A stretch of DNA of 64,000 nucleotides from NCBI RefSeq assembly GCF_026625045.1, contig NZ_CP113089.1:1-64000 (forward strand). The letters are read 5' to 3'. Made by a program: the position numbers and the translations under genes. Below, one piece after another: positions 53,560 through 64,000 of this stretch (within the stretch, counting starts at the first letter, position 1; each line of letters starts with the position of its first letter). Origin of the DNA: Microcella daejeonensis (GTDB lineage Bacteria > Actinomycetota > Actinomycetes > Actinomycetales > Microbacteriaceae). Under the pieces are notes generated by a model. That model was given only the letters and a program-made list of their open reading frames with translations. It had not been told where the DNA came from and did no database searches.

Positions 53560-54602
53560 GGGGCGACTCCGTCGAGGGGAAGGCCGAGCGTCTCGGGGAG
53601 TCCGAGCGCGATGTTGAGCGACTGCACGGCGGCGCCGGCGGTGCCCTTCACGAGGTTGTCGAGGGCGACGACGATGACGACCCGGCCCGCGTCCTCGTCG
53701 ACGGCGAGGCCGATGAGGGCGGTGTTGGCGCCGAGCGCGGCCGCGGTGGTCGGGAACGCGCCCTCGGGCAGCACGTGCACGAAGGGCTCGTCGGCGTAGA
53801 GGGACTCCCACGCGGCGCGCACGGCGGCCGGATCGGTGCCCGGCACGAGGCGCGCGGTGACCGTCGCGAGGATGCCGCGGCTCATCGGCACGAGCACGGG
53901 CGTGAACGAGATGGTCGGGTCGACGCCGCCCGCGAGCCGCACGTTCTGCAGGATCTCGGGGATGTGCCGGTGCACGCCGCCGACGGCGTACGGCGCCGCC
54001 GAGCCGAGGATCTCGCTCGCGAGCAGATTCGTCTTCAGGGCCCGGCCGGCCCCGCTCGGTCCGACGGCCAGCGCGGCGGTGAGGTCGCGCGGCTCGATCA
54101 CCCCGGCGAGGATGCCCGGCACGAGCCCGAGCGAGACCGCGGTGACGTTGCAGCCGGGCACCGCGATGCGCCGCGCGCCGACGAGGGCCGCGCGCTGGCG
54201 CGTCGCGTCGGCGTGCGGGAGCTCCGGAAGGCCGTAGGCCCATGCGCCGTGATGCTCGCCGCCGTAGTAGCGCGCCCAGTCCGCCGCGCTCGTCAGTCGG
54301 TGATCGGCGCCGAGATCGAGCACGATCGTCTCGTCGGGCAGCTGCGCGGCGATCGCGCCGGAGGTGCCGTGGGGCAGCGCGAGCACGACGACGTCGTGCC
54401 CCGCGAGCTGCTCGGGACTGGTCTCGGTGAAGCGCAGATCGGCGAGCGAGCGCAGGTGCGGGTGCACGTCGATGACGCGCTCACCGGCGTTCGAGTGGGC
54501 GGTCGCCCGGCGCACCTCGAACTCGGGGTGGGCGGTCAGCATGCGCAGCGCCTCGCCCCCGGCGTAGCCGCTCGCGCCGGCCACCGCGACTGAATACGGC
54601 AT
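53556..54602 (-). CDS. argC: N-acetyl-gamma-glutamyl-phosphate reductase
   Basis: 348 residues. The Rossmann [14 protein letters not shown] motif is at about 9-22. The catalytic cysteine is in [16 protein letters not shown] at about 142-157. It reduces acetylglutamyl phosphate with NADPH. First gene of argCJBDFH. TAAGCT lies 6 nt before ATG 54602. Confidence 0.97.
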   Translation of the reverse strand: MPYSVAVAGASGYAGGEALRMLTAHPEFEVRRATAHSNAGERVIDVHPHLRSLADLRFTETSPEQLAGHDVVVLALPHGTSGAIAAQLPDETIVLDLGADHRLTSAADWARYYGGEHHGAWAYGLPELPHADATRQRAALVGARRIAVPGCNVTAVSLGLVPGILAGVIEPRDLTAALAVGPSGAGRALKTNLLASEILGSAAPYAVGGVHRHIPEILQNVRLAGGVDPTISFTPVLVPMSRGILATVTARLVPGTDPAAVRAAWESLYADEPFVHVLPEGAFPTTAAALGANTALIGLAVDEDAGRVVIVVALDNLVKGTAGAAVQSLNIALGLPETLGLPLDGVAP

Positions 54603-54608
54603 GCCTCT

Positions 54609-54614
54609 AGCTTA
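54609..54614 (-). promoter_or_regulatory. -10 box (TAAGCT) of the arg operon
   Basis: TAAGCT lies 6 nt before ATG 54602 with no Shine-Dalgarno sequence, which suggests a leaderless argC mRNA. The -35 zone overlaps the pheT hairpin and is not recognisable. Confidence 0.45.
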
Positions 54615-54615
54615 G

Positions 54616-54631
54616 GAGCCCCTCGGGGCTC
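54616..54631 (-). terminator. Short hairpin at the pheT stop codon
   Basis: GAGCCCC-TC-GGGGCTC overlaps the pheT stop codon and is directly upstream of the argC -10 box. It has no T-tract after it, so it may only weakly separate pheST from argC. Confidence 0.4.
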
Positions 54632-57142
54632 AGCCGCGCAGCACGGCGCCGAAGCGCTCGGCCGCGACGGAGAGGCCGGCGTTCTTGGCCTCCGTCGCCT
54701 CGGCCGCGGTGAGCGTGCGATCGGGAGCCCGGAACCGCAGCGCCAGCGTCAGCGACTTGGTGCCCGGCTCGAGACCCTCGCCGCGGTAGTCGTCGACGAG
54801 CACGGCCTGCTCGAGAAGCGCTCCCGCCCCCTCGACGACCGCGTCGCGCACGACGGCCGCGGGCACGTCCTCGGCGACGACGAGCGAGAGGTCCTGCGTC
54901 GCCGCCGGGTAGCCGACGATCGCCGAGGCCTGCACGATGCCGTTCCCGAGCGCCACGAGCCGGTCGAGGTCGAGCTCGACCACGCCGACGCGACGGGGCA
55001 GGTCGCGCTCCTCCGCGATCGCGGGCAGCAGCTCGCCGGCGATGCCGACGCGCTCCTCCCCCACGAGCAGCAGGGCCGTGCGGCCCGGGTGCAGGGCGGC
55101 GTGCGCACCCGCCTCGATGCGCAGGGTCACGCCCGCGACGGCCGCGATGGTGCGGGCGGCGTCGAGCGCGTCGGCGAGCCCGGCCGGCTCCGACTGCTGG
55201 CCGATGCCCCGGGTGCGTCGGTCGCCGACGAGGAGCGCGGCCACCGACCACGGCTGGTGCGGGATGCTCTGCTCGAGCTCGCGGAGGGCATCCTCATCGG
55301 GCCGCGCCGTGCCGAACGGCACGCTCGGCACGCCGTACTCGCGCCCCTCCTCGGGCAGGAACACCCGCCCGATCTCGAACAGCGCGAGATCGGTGAGGCC
55401 GCGCGCGAGGTTGCGGTGAGCGATCGCGGTGAGGCCGGGCAGGAGGCTGCGGCGCAGCATCGCGGTCTCGGCGTCGATGGCGTTGGCGAGGCGCATCTGC
55501 GCCACGCCCTCGCCGCTCATGAGCTCGTTGTCGGCCCGTGTCACGAAGGGGTAGGCGAGCACCTCGGTGTGCCCGGAGGCGGCGAGGGCTTGGCCGAGCG
55601 CCCGGCGCACGCGCTGCGATCGGGTGAGCCCCCGACCGGGCGGGGCGACCGGGAGCGCCGCGGGGATGCGGTCGTAGCCGACGATGCGGGCGATCTCCTC
55701 GACGAGCGAGGGCGCGTCGATCAGATCGGGGCGCCAGCTGGGCGGCTCCACGAGCCAGCCCTCGCCCTCCGGCTTGATGCGGCAGCCGACCGCGATGAGC
55801 GAGTCGGTGATCTCATCGAGGGAGTAGTCGACCCCGATGAGGCGATCGGCGAAGCCCTCGGGCAGCGCGATCGAGTCGGGGCGCTTCGCCTCGACCCAGG
55901 CCGAGCCGAGGTCGTCGACGGTGCCGCCGGCGAGCTCGACGAGCAGGTCGACGACGCGCTGCGCGGCGGGCTCGGCGACGAGCGGGTCCACCCCGCGGGC
56001 GAAGCGCTTCGAGGCCTCGCTCGGCAGCTTGTGGCGGCGCGAGCTGCGGGCGATCGACACGGGGTCGAAGTTCGCGGCCTCGATGAGCACGTCGCGCGTG
56101 GACGCATCGACCTCGGTGTGAGCCCCGCCCATGACCCCGGCGATGCCGATGGGCCCGGAGTCGTCGGTGATCAGCAGATCCTCGGCGTCGAGCGTGCGCG
56201 TCTGATCGTCGAGGGTGACGATGGTCTCGCCCGCGACGGCGCGGCGCACGACGATGCCGCCGCTGAGCTTGCCGAGGTCGTAGGCGTGCAGCGGCTGGCC
56301 GAGCTCGAGCATGACGTAGTTGGTGATGTCGACGGGCAGCGAGATCGACCGGATGCCGGCGAGCCCCAGCCGGCTCGACATCCAGGCGGGCGTCGGCCGC
56401 GTCGGGTCGATATCGCGCACGACCCGGGTGACGAAGACGTCGCAGCCGCGGCGCCCGCGCACGGGGGCGCGGTCGTCGACGACGACGGAGAAGCCTGTGC
56501 CCTCCCCGGGCTCGGAGCGCTTGGCCGGGTCGCGCAGGGCGACACCGGTCGAGTTCGCGTACTCGCGCGCGATGCCGCGCACCGAGAGCGCGTAGCCGCG
56601 GTCGGGCGTGACATTGACCTCGACGGCGATGTCGTCGAGCCCCAGCAGCGCGATCGCGTCGGTGCCCGGCTCGGCGTCCATGCCGAGGGTCTCGAGCCGC
56701 AGGATGCCGTCGTGCTCGTCGCCGAGCCCCAGCTCGCGGGCGCTCGCGATCATGCCGTCGGAGACGTGGCCGTACGTCGTGCGCGCCGAGATGGGGAACG
56801 GCCCGGGCAGCACCGCGCCGGGCAGGCTCACGACCACCTTGTCGCCGACCATGAAGTTGCGGGCGCCGCAGACGATGCCGCGCACCTCGGGCTCACCGTT
56901 CTCGTCCCGCACGCCCGTCGCCACCTGGCACCAGCGGATGGTCTTGCCATTCTTCTGCGGCTCCTCGACGAAGTCGAGCACCTCGCCGACGACGATCGGA
57001 CCGGTGAGGGCGCCGCCGTGCACGGCCTCCTCCTCGAGGCCGACCTTGACGAGGGCGGCGTGCAGGTGGTCGGCGTCATCGGCCGCCGAGCCCTGGGAGG
57101 GGACGTCGACGAACTCGCGGAGCCACGACAGGGGGATGCGCA

Positions 57143-57143
<1 letters not shown>
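54630..57143 (-). CDS. pheT: Phenylalanyl-tRNA synthetase beta subunit
   Basis: 837 residues. It opens MRIPLSWLREFVDVP. An EMAP/tRNA-binding domain (IVCGARNFMVGDKVVVSLPG) at about 88-107 is followed by the B3/B4 and B5 domains and the core, and a C-terminal ferredoxin-like anticodon-binding domain. ATG 57143 shares a base with the pheS TGA. Confidence 0.97.
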
Positions 57144-58252
<1,109 letters not shown>

Positions 58253-59173
58253 CTAGTCGACCGAGGCCTCGCCGGATCGGTCGCTCTTCGTGCGGTCACG
58301 CGAGCGCTGGCCCGCGTTCTGCACCCGGAGCACCGTCGTGTCGGCGTTCTCACCGATCGCCGTGCGAGCGGCTCGACGCGTCGCGCGGCCGCCCGGCGTG
58401 CGCGACGCGAGACGTCGGGCGATGTACGACAGCGTGAGGTTGACCACGAGGAAGGCGCCGAGCGTGATGACGAAGAAGGAGAAGCCGTACTGCGAGAAGC
58501 CGTAGAACTCGCCGAGGGTGCGCTGGCGCCGCACGAGCTCCGCGAGCCCGACGATGTAGCCGAGCGAGGAGTCCTTCAGCAGCACGACGAGCTGCGCGAC
58601 GATGATCGGCGTCATGGCGCGGAACGCCTGCGGGAACTCGATGAGCAGTCGCGCCTTCAGCGGCGTGAGCCCCAGGGCGAGCCCCGCCTCGCGCTGACCC
58701 CTGGGCAGGGCGACGATGCCCGAGCGCAGCGCCTCGCCGATGATCGCGCCGTTGTACAGACCGAGGCCGAGCACGACCGCCCAGTACGCGTCGACGGCGA
58801 ACAGGATGAAGATGAAGAACATCATCAGCAGGACGGGCATGCCGCGGAAGAACTCGAGCACGACGGTGGTCGGGATGCGGACGATCGCGAGCTTCGAGAG
58901 CCGGAGGACCGCGAAGACGCTGCCGAGCAGGATCGCGAGCACGCTCGCGATCGCGGCCACCTGGAGAGTGACGAGGAGCGCGCCGCCGAGCGCCGTCCAG
59001 ACCAGCGGGTCCTGGAAGATGTCCCAGCGGTCGTAGTCGAAGAGTCCCTCGCCGGCGAGGGTGACGAGCACCCAGGCGAGGCCGGCGGCGAGGACGAGGC
59101 CGGTGACGATCGAGGCGATGATCGAACGCCGACGGGCCTTCGGCCCGGGTACGTCGTAGAGGACGGAGGTCAT
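58253..59173 (-). CDS. gluD: Glutamate-type ABC transporter permease GluD
   Basis: 306 residues with about six membrane helices. The permease coupling loop EALRSGIVALPRGQREAGLALG is around 160-181 (core RGQREAGLALG). A polar C-terminal tail of about 45 residues is longer than usual. It overlaps gluC by 4 bp and is last in gluABCD. Confidence 0.9.
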   Translation of the reverse strand: MTSVLYDVPGPKARRRSIIASIVTGLVLAAGLAWVLVTLAGEGLFDYDRWDIFQDPLVWTALGGALLVTLQVAAIASVLAILLGSVFAVLRLSKLAIVRIPTTVVLEFFRGMPVLLMMFFIFILFAVDAYWAVVLGLGLYNGAIIGEALRSGIVALPRGQREAGLALGLTPLKARLLIEFPQAFRAMTPIIVAQLVVLLKDSSLGYIVGLAELVRRQRTLGEFYGFSQYGFSFFVITLGAFLVVNLTLSYIARRLASRTPGGRATRRAARTAIGENADTTVLRVQNAGQRSRDRTKSDRSGEASVD

Positions 59174-59817
59174 CGCAGCACCGCCACCTTCTTCTCGAGC
59201 CGGTCGGCGAACCGACCGAGCGGGATGGTGATGGCCAGGTAGCAGAGCGCGATCACGATGAAGATCGCGATCGTCTCGTTCGCGTAGGCGTTGGCGAGGC
59301 GACGGCTCGAGGCGAAGAGCTCGAAGACGAGGAATCCGCCCGCCACGGAGGTGTTCTTGGTGAGGGCGATCGTGACGTTGATGATCGGCGGGATGACCGA
59401 GCGCACCGCCTGCGGGAGGATCACGTGCTGCGCCGTCTGGCTGAACGTCAGGCCGATCGAGCGCGCCGCCTCGGCCTGGCCGACGGGGACCGAGTTCACG
59501 CCGGAGCGGATGGCCTCGGAGTAGAAGGGCGCCGTGTACAGGGTCAGCGCGATGATGGCGCTGATCTGGAAGTCGATGACCACGCCGAGCCGCGGCATGA
59601 CGAAGACGAGCAGGAAGAAGACGAGCGTGAGCGGGGTGTTCCGCAGCAGCTCGGTGAAGCCGGTCGCGACCCAGCGGAGGCTGGGGACGGGCGAGATGCG
59701 CATCGCGGCGAGCACGACGCCGAGGGGCAGCGCGAGGAGGAACGTCAGCGCGAGCATCCTCAGGGTGGCGAGGAAGCCCTCGAGCAGGACGTCGCCGCTC
59801 TCGATCAGGAATTGCAC
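59170..59817 (-). CDS. gluC: Glutamate-type ABC transporter permease GluC
   Basis: 215 residues with about five to six membrane helices. The HisMQ-type coupling loop is EAIRSGVNSVPVGQAEAARS at about 100-119. It forms the inner-membrane channel with GluD. It is separated from gluB by a strong hairpin. Confidence 0.9.
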   Translation of the reverse strand: MQFLIESGDVLLEGFLATLRMLALTFLLALPLGVVLAAMRISPVPSLRWVATGFTELLRNTPLTLVFFLLVFVMPRLGVVIDFQISAIIALTLYTAPFYSEAIRSGVNSVPVGQAEAARSIGLTFSQTAQHVILPQAVRSVIPPIINVTIALTKNTSVAGGFLVFELFASSRRLANAYANETIAIFIVIALCYLAITIPLGRFADRLEKKVAVLR

Positions 59818-59848
59818 GGTGCCTCGTCTCGTCGGGCCGGATCAGGAT

Positions 59849-59879
59849 GACGCGGGGCGGCCGATGGCCGCCCCGCGTC
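59849..59879 (-). terminator. Intercistronic hairpin between gluB and gluC
   Basis: A perfect 14-bp stem (59849-59862 with 59866-59879) with loop ATC on the minus strand lies between the binding-protein gene and the permeases. It has no strong T-tract. In ABC operons such hairpins keep binding-protein mRNA more abundant by partial termination or 3' protection; that role is inferred here. Confidence 0.7.
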
Positions 59880-59890
59880 GAGGGTTCTGC

Positions 59891-60817
59891 CTAGTAGCGG
59901 TCGACGGCCGGGGGCTCCGGCGTGTCGAGCACGACGCCCGCGGTCTCCTCGAACAGGCGCGCCCAGGTGCCGTCCTCGTAGGCCTCCTCGAGCACGTCGT
60001 TGATGAACGTGCGGAAGGCGTCGTCGCCGAGCGGCACGCCGATGCCGTAGGGCTCCTCCGTGAAGGTGTCGCCCACGAGCTCGAACTCGCCCGGGTTCTG
60101 GTCGACGAAGCCCGAGAGGATGACGTTGTCGGTGGTCACCGCGACGACCTGGCCGTTGCGCAGCGGGTCGAGGCAGTCGCTGTAGGCGCCGGCGGCGAGC
60201 AGCTCGGCGCCGTACTCCTCGGCGATGGTCGCGGCCGGGGTCGAGCCCTCGACCGAGCAGACCGGCAGGCCCTCGACGTCCTCAGGACCCTCGATGCCCT
60301 CGGGGTTGCCCGCGGCGACGAGGATCGACTGGCCGGCCTCGAAGTACGGCCCGGCGAAGTCGATGCGCTCCTTGCGGGCGTCGTTGATCGTGTAGGTCGC
60401 CACGACCATGTCGACCTGGTCGGTCTCGAGGAAGGACTCGCGCACGGCCGAGACGGCCTCGCTCCACTCGATGTTCTCGAACGGGATGCCCAGCTCGGCG
60501 GCGACGAGCGCCGCGATCGCGACGTCGAAGCCCACCGGGCTGCCGTCGGGGCCCTGCAGGCCGAAGAGCGGCTGGTCGAACTTGGTGCCGACGCGGATCT
60601 CGCCCGCCTCGGCGAGGGCGGCCATCGTGGTGCCCTCCTCGAACTCCGGGTTCTCGGCGATCTCGAGGTTGTAGGGGCCGTCGCCGGTCGCCTCGCCGGC
60701 GCCCTCGTCGACGCCGCCGGGGCCCGCGCTGCCGGCCGGCGCGCACGCGGTGAGGCCGAGGAGGAGGGCCGCTCCCGCGGCCGTCAGGAGAGTGGTCTTA
60801 TTACGTCGAATGCGCAT
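59891..60817 (-). CDS. gluB: Glutamate-type ABC transporter substrate-binding lipoprotein GluB
   Basis: 308 residues. The signal peptide ends in the lipobox LTAC at about residue 24. The mature protein has the family-3 solute-binding pattern: IRVGTKFDQPLFGLQGPDG, GFDVAIAALVAAELG and TYTINDARKERIDFAGPYF-like motifs. It delivers glutamate or a related amino acid to GluCD. ATG 60817. Confidence 0.92.
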   Translation of the reverse strand: MRIRRNKTTLLTAAGAALLLGLTACAPAGSAGPGGVDEGAGEATGDGPYNLEIAENPEFEEGTTMAALAEAGEIRVGTKFDQPLFGLQGPDGSPVGFDVAIAALVAAELGIPFENIEWSEAVSAVRESFLETDQVDMVVATYTINDARKERIDFAGPYFEAGQSILVAAGNPEGIEGPEDVEGLPVCSVEGSTPAATIAEEYGAELLAAGAYSDCLDPLRNGQVVAVTTDNVILSGFVDQNPGEFELVGDTFTEEPYGIGVPLGDDAFRTFINDVLEEAYEDGTWARLFEETAGVVLDTPEPPAVDRY

Positions 60818-60889
60818 GCGTACCCCTTGGTGTCGTATCGAATGTGATCGGTATGGAACGGTGCTGTGCCGGTGCGGCGGGAGGGAGGT

Positions 60890-61627
<738 letters not shown>

Positions 61628-61634
61628 GGGGACC

Positions 61635-61640
61635 ACTCAA
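61635..61640 (-). promoter_or_regulatory. -10-like element (TTGAGT) of gluABCD
   Basis: TTGAGT lies 7 nt before ATG 61627, preceded by TGC. It resembles the TTGACT elements before paralogues B, D and E. A short hairpin (ACCCCG/CGGGGT) lies just upstream. Confidence 0.4.
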
Positions 61641-61680
61641 GCACACCCCGAGAACGGGGTACAAAGCGAGCACCTTTTCG

Positions 61681-62499
61681 TTACACGCTCGAAACGCCGA
61701 CGCTGCGCTGCGCGAAGGCCGATTCGTAGAGGCAGACGGCGGCGGCCGTGGCGAGGTTGAGCGACTCCGCACGCCCGTAGATGGGCACGATGACGGCGGC
61801 GTCCGCGAGCGCGAGCTGCTCGGGCGTGAGCCCGCGGGCCTCGTTGCCGAAGAGCCAGGCGGTGGGGGCATCCAGCCCGCCCGCGGCGCGCTCGACGAGC
61901 AGATCGTGCCCGGAGATGTCGGCGGCGAGGATGCGCGCGCCCCCCGCCCGCAGACGGTCGAGCGTGGGTTGCAGCTCGACGCCGACGACGACGGGCACGT
62001 GGAAGAGCGAGCCGGTGGTCGCCCGCACCGCTTTGGGGTTGAAGGGGTCGACGCTCGTGCCTGTGAGGATGACGGCGTCGGCGCCCGCGGCATCGGCGAC
62101 GCGGATGATCGTTCCGGCGTTGCCCGGATCCCGCACCTCCTCCAGCACCGCGATGAGGCGCGGTCGCGCGGCGATGACCTCGTCGAGGCTCAAGGGGAAG
62201 GTGGCGCAGACCGCGACCATTCCCTGCGGGGTGACGGTGTCGGCGATCGCGTCGAGCACCGGACCGGTGACCTGCTCGATGCGGATGCCCGCCGCCCGGG
62301 CATCCCGGATGAGGGCGGACCCGCGCTCCTCGGCGGCGGGGGTGACGAAGATCTCGCGGATGAGCTCGGGGCGCCAGCGCACGGCCTCGTCGACCGCCTG
62401 CGGCCCTTCGACCAGGAACAGCCCCGTCTCGGCGCGCTGGGCGCGCTTGGAGAGCTTCGCGGCCGCGCGCACGCGGGGCGATCGGGGGTTGTCGATCAT
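61681..62499 (-). CDS. TrmH-family RNA 2'-O-methyltransferase
   Basis: 272 residues. The SPOUT-knot motifs are present: NAGTIIRVADAAGADAVIL (motif 1), LFGNEARGL (motif 2) and SLNLATAAAVCLYE (motif 3). An N-terminal substrate-binding domain covers about 1-95 (LFLVEGPQAVDEA). It methylates a ribose in rRNA or tRNA; the site is unknown. TACGAT lies 6 nt before ATG 62499. It follows rplT, as in many actinobacteria. Confidence 0.92.
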   Translation of the reverse strand: MIDNPRSPRVRAAAKLSKRAQRAETGLFLVEGPQAVDEAVRWRPELIREIFVTPAAEERGSALIRDARAAGIRIEQVTGPVLDAIADTVTPQGMVAVCATFPLSLDEVIAARPRLIAVLEEVRDPGNAGTIIRVADAAGADAVILTGTSVDPFNPKAVRATTGSLFHVPVVVGVELQPTLDRLRAGGARILAADISGHDLLVERAAGGLDAPTAWLFGNEARGLTPEQLALADAAVIVPIYGRAESLNLATAAAVCLYESAFAQRSVGVSSV

Positions 62500-62505
62500 G
62501 GCGCC

Positions 62506-62511
62506 ATCGTA
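62506..62511 (-). promoter_or_regulatory. -10 box (TACGAT) of the TrmH-family gene
   Basis: TACGAT lies 6 nt before ATG 62499. Together with the terminator just upstream, it separates this gene from the rplT operon. Confidence 0.5.
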
Positions 62512-62543
62512 TCGACGGCCGCATGAACGAGGGGTGACACGCG

Positions 62544-62584
62544 GACGGCGCGCTCCCCCGGGATTCCGGGGAGAGCGCGCCGTC
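62544..62584 (-). terminator. Terminator of the infC-rpmI-rplT operon
   Basis: A stem of 12 plus 4 bp with one bulged base (GACGGCGCGCTC-CCCC with GGGG-AGAGCGCGCCGTC) begins 22 nt after the rplT stop codon on the minus strand. Confidence 0.8.
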
Positions 62585-62606
62585 AGGAGTGCTGCGGTGC
62601 TGCGGA

Positions 62607-62993
62607 CTACGCGGCGGCCTTCGGCGCCGAGGTGTCGGCGGGGAGAGCGGCCTTCGCCACGGCGACGATCGCGCTGAACGCGGCGGCGTCGTTGACGGCG
62701 AGGTCGGCGAGCATGCGGCGGTCGACCTCGACGCCGGCCAGGGCGAGACCCTGGATGAGGCGGTTGTAGGTCAGGCCGTTCTGGCGCGACGCGGCGTTGA
62801 TGCGCTGGATCCAGAGGCGACGGAACTCGCCCTTCTTCGCGCGACGGTCGCGGTACGAGTAGACGAGGGAGTGGGTGACCTGCTCCTTGGCCTTGCGGTA
62901 CAGGCGCGACCGCTGACCGCGGTAGCCCTCTGCACGCTCGAGGATGACGCGACGCTTCTTGTGGGCGTTGACTGCCCGCTTGACTCTAGCCAT
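62607..62993 (-). CDS. rplT: Ribosomal protein L20
   Basis: 128 residues, basic. It opens [15 protein letters not shown] and contains the L20 signature [21 protein letters not shown] at about 52-72 (core [16 protein letters not shown]). It binds 23S rRNA early in 50S assembly. 32 bp after rpmI. Confidence 0.98.
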   Translation of the reverse strand: MARVKRAVNAHKKRRVILERAEGYRGQRSRLYRKAKEQVTHSLVYSYRDRRAKKGEFRRLWIQRINAASRQNGLTYNRLIQGLALAGVEVDRRMLADLAVNDAAAFSAIVAVAKAALPADTSAPKAAA

Positions 62994-63025
62994 GTTCGGA
63001 TTCCTTCAGTTCTGGTGGCTCGGCG

Positions 63026-63223
63026 TTACTTCTTGCCGATGAGCTTCTTGATGACCTTGGCGTCGGCGGGGGCCAGCACGACCTCCTTGTTCAGACGACG
63101 AGTGAGCTCGCTCGACTTCTTCTCGAGGTTGTGGCGCATACCGGCGCCCTGCTTCATGACCTTGCCGGAGCCGGTCAGCTTGAAACGCTTCTTCGCACCG
63201 GAGTGGGTCTTCTGCTTGGGCAT
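63026..63223 (-). CDS. rpmI: Ribosomal protein L35
   Basis: 65 residues. The start [20 protein letters not shown] is the L35 signature. It lies between infC and rplT, the conserved operon order. Confidence 0.98.
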   Translation of the reverse strand: MPKQKTHSGAKKRFKLTGSGKVMKQGAGMRHNLEKKSSELTRRLNKEVVLAPADAKVIKKLIGKK

Positions 63224-63250
63224 GGTGTTCCTCTTCCTTGTTCCAGGTAT

Positions 63251-64000
63251 CTACTCCGCCGTGGGGGCGGGGGTCTTCGGAGCCGCGGGCATGCGCGGCG
63301 TGGGGGCGTTCTTCGGAGTGGGCTTGAGCGGCGGCTTGCCGACGGCCGGCTTCGGCGTCGACTTGGCGGCGGGCTTGCTCGTCGCCGGCTTGCTCGCGGC
63401 GGGCTTGCTCGCCGCGGCCGGCTTCTCATCGGCCGTCGTCGGATCGGCCGCAGCCGCGTCGGACGCGGCCGGGGCGGTCTCGGCCGGTGCCTCGGCGGCG
63501 GGAGCCGCTGCCGGCGCCTTCCGCGCGGCGGCGGGAGCCTTCACGAACTCGGCGGGCAGCACCTCGGCCGGAGCCTCGGTCGCCGCGGTGCTCGCGGCAG
63601 CCTCCTCGGAGCGGTCGGCACCGGCGCTCGGGGCCGACTCGTCCGCCTTGCGGGCGGCCTTCGCCTGAGCGCGAGCGGCGTTCTGCTCGGCCTTCGCATC
63701 GGCCTTGTTCTTGTGGGGGCCGATGATCATGACCATGTTGCGACCGTCGATGGTCGGGGTCGACTCGACGGCCCCGAACTCGGAGACCTCCTCCGCGAAG
63801 CGCTGCAGCAGGCGGACGCCCATCTCGGGGCGCGACTGCTCGCGGCCGCGGAACAGGATCATGGCCTTGACCTTGTCGCCGGCCTGCAGGAAGCCCTCGG
63901 CGCGCTTGCGCTTGGTCTCGTAGTCGTGCTTGTCGATCTTCAGGCGGAAGCGCACCTCCTTGAGGATGGTGTTCGCCTGATTGCGTCGGGCCTCCTTGGC
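63251..64000 (-). CDS. infC: Translation initiation factor IF-3, N-terminus beyond the window, long Ala/Pro/Lys tail
   Basis: At least 250 residues; the frame runs off the right edge (it reads [20 protein letters not shown] at the edge). The C-terminal domain of IF-3 is clear: [34 protein letters not shown], then a [12 protein letters not shown] end. A tail of about 105 residues rich in A, P, K and E follows, with SKPA-type repeats; typical IF-3 stops near the K-rich end. IF-3 checks start codons on the 30S subunit. Confidence 0.95.
   Translation of the reverse strand, partial: AKEARRNQANTILKEVRFRLKIDKHDYETKRKRAEGFLQAGDKVKAMILFRGREQSRPEMGVRLLQRFAEEVSEFGAVESTPTIDGRNMVMIIGPHKNKADAKAEQNAARAQAKAARKADESAPSAGADRSEEAAASTAATEAPAEVLPAEFVKAPAAARKAPAAAPAAEAPAETAPAASDAAAADPTTADEKPAAASKPAASKPATSKPAAKSTPKPAVGKPPLKPTPKNAPTPRMPAAPKTPAPTAE

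Overview
The window is chromosomal DNA of a high-GC actinobacterium, most probably of the family Microbacteriaceae. The evidence is the GC-rich coding sequence with frequent GTG starts, the actinobacterial gene orders (infC-rpmI-rplT, gluABCD, pheST-argCJBD, tlyA-nadK-recN, parA-scpA-scpB-rluB-tyrA-cmk-der), a 16S-23S spacer without tRNAs, and DUF2510 and SatD-type proteins. The genus cannot be fixed from the sequence alone.

Layout. 1-1560: a frameshifted sensor histidine kinase cut by the window edge, and a divergent small membrane exporter. About 1600-10290: an AT-richer block ending at tRNA-Pro(GGG). It holds three nuclease-type proteins (DUF4041/T5orf172; MazG-like plus GIY-YIG/DUF2075 ATPase; a 1257-residue protein of unknown family with a C-terminal PD-(D/E)XK motif) and is the best candidate for an undescribed defence system. 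10441-15622: small housekeeping genes (pyroglutamyl peptidase, NUDIX hydrolases, GNAT, small membrane proteins) and a TerC protein behind a yybP-ykoY-type manganese riboswitch. 16095-22778: one leftward operon, parA to der, for chromosome segregation, pseudouridylation, tyrosine and CMP metabolism and ribosome assembly.

22976-27386: five rightward paralogous membrane-anchored proteins with a conserved cysteine pair. Four have the same TTGACT element 6-7 nt before the start codon. I know of no described family that fits. 27400-38336: leftward xerD, NUDIX, pyrG; a rightward lipoprotein; leftward recN, nadK, tlyA, a small protein, a HAD phosphatase and a repeat-rich TPR-like protein. 38400-44350: a complete leftward rRNA operon (16S-23S-5S) with two tandem promoters, a 23S processing stem and a terminator.

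44397-47900: tyrS, a SatD-like gene with a membrane protein split by an in-frame TAG, and 3-methyladenine glycosylase. 47909-54602: arginine biosynthesis, argC-J-B-D-F-H, all overlapping or nearly so. 54630-58183: pheST. 58253-61627: a gluABCD-type ABC transporter for an acidic amino acid. 61681-64000: an rRNA methyltransferase, L20, L35 and IF-3 with a long low-complexity tail, cut by the window edge.

Regulation. Many first genes of transcription units have a TANNNT hexamer 6-8 nt upstream of the start codon. This is the geometry of a -10 box on a leaderless mRNA, and it is used here to choose several starts.
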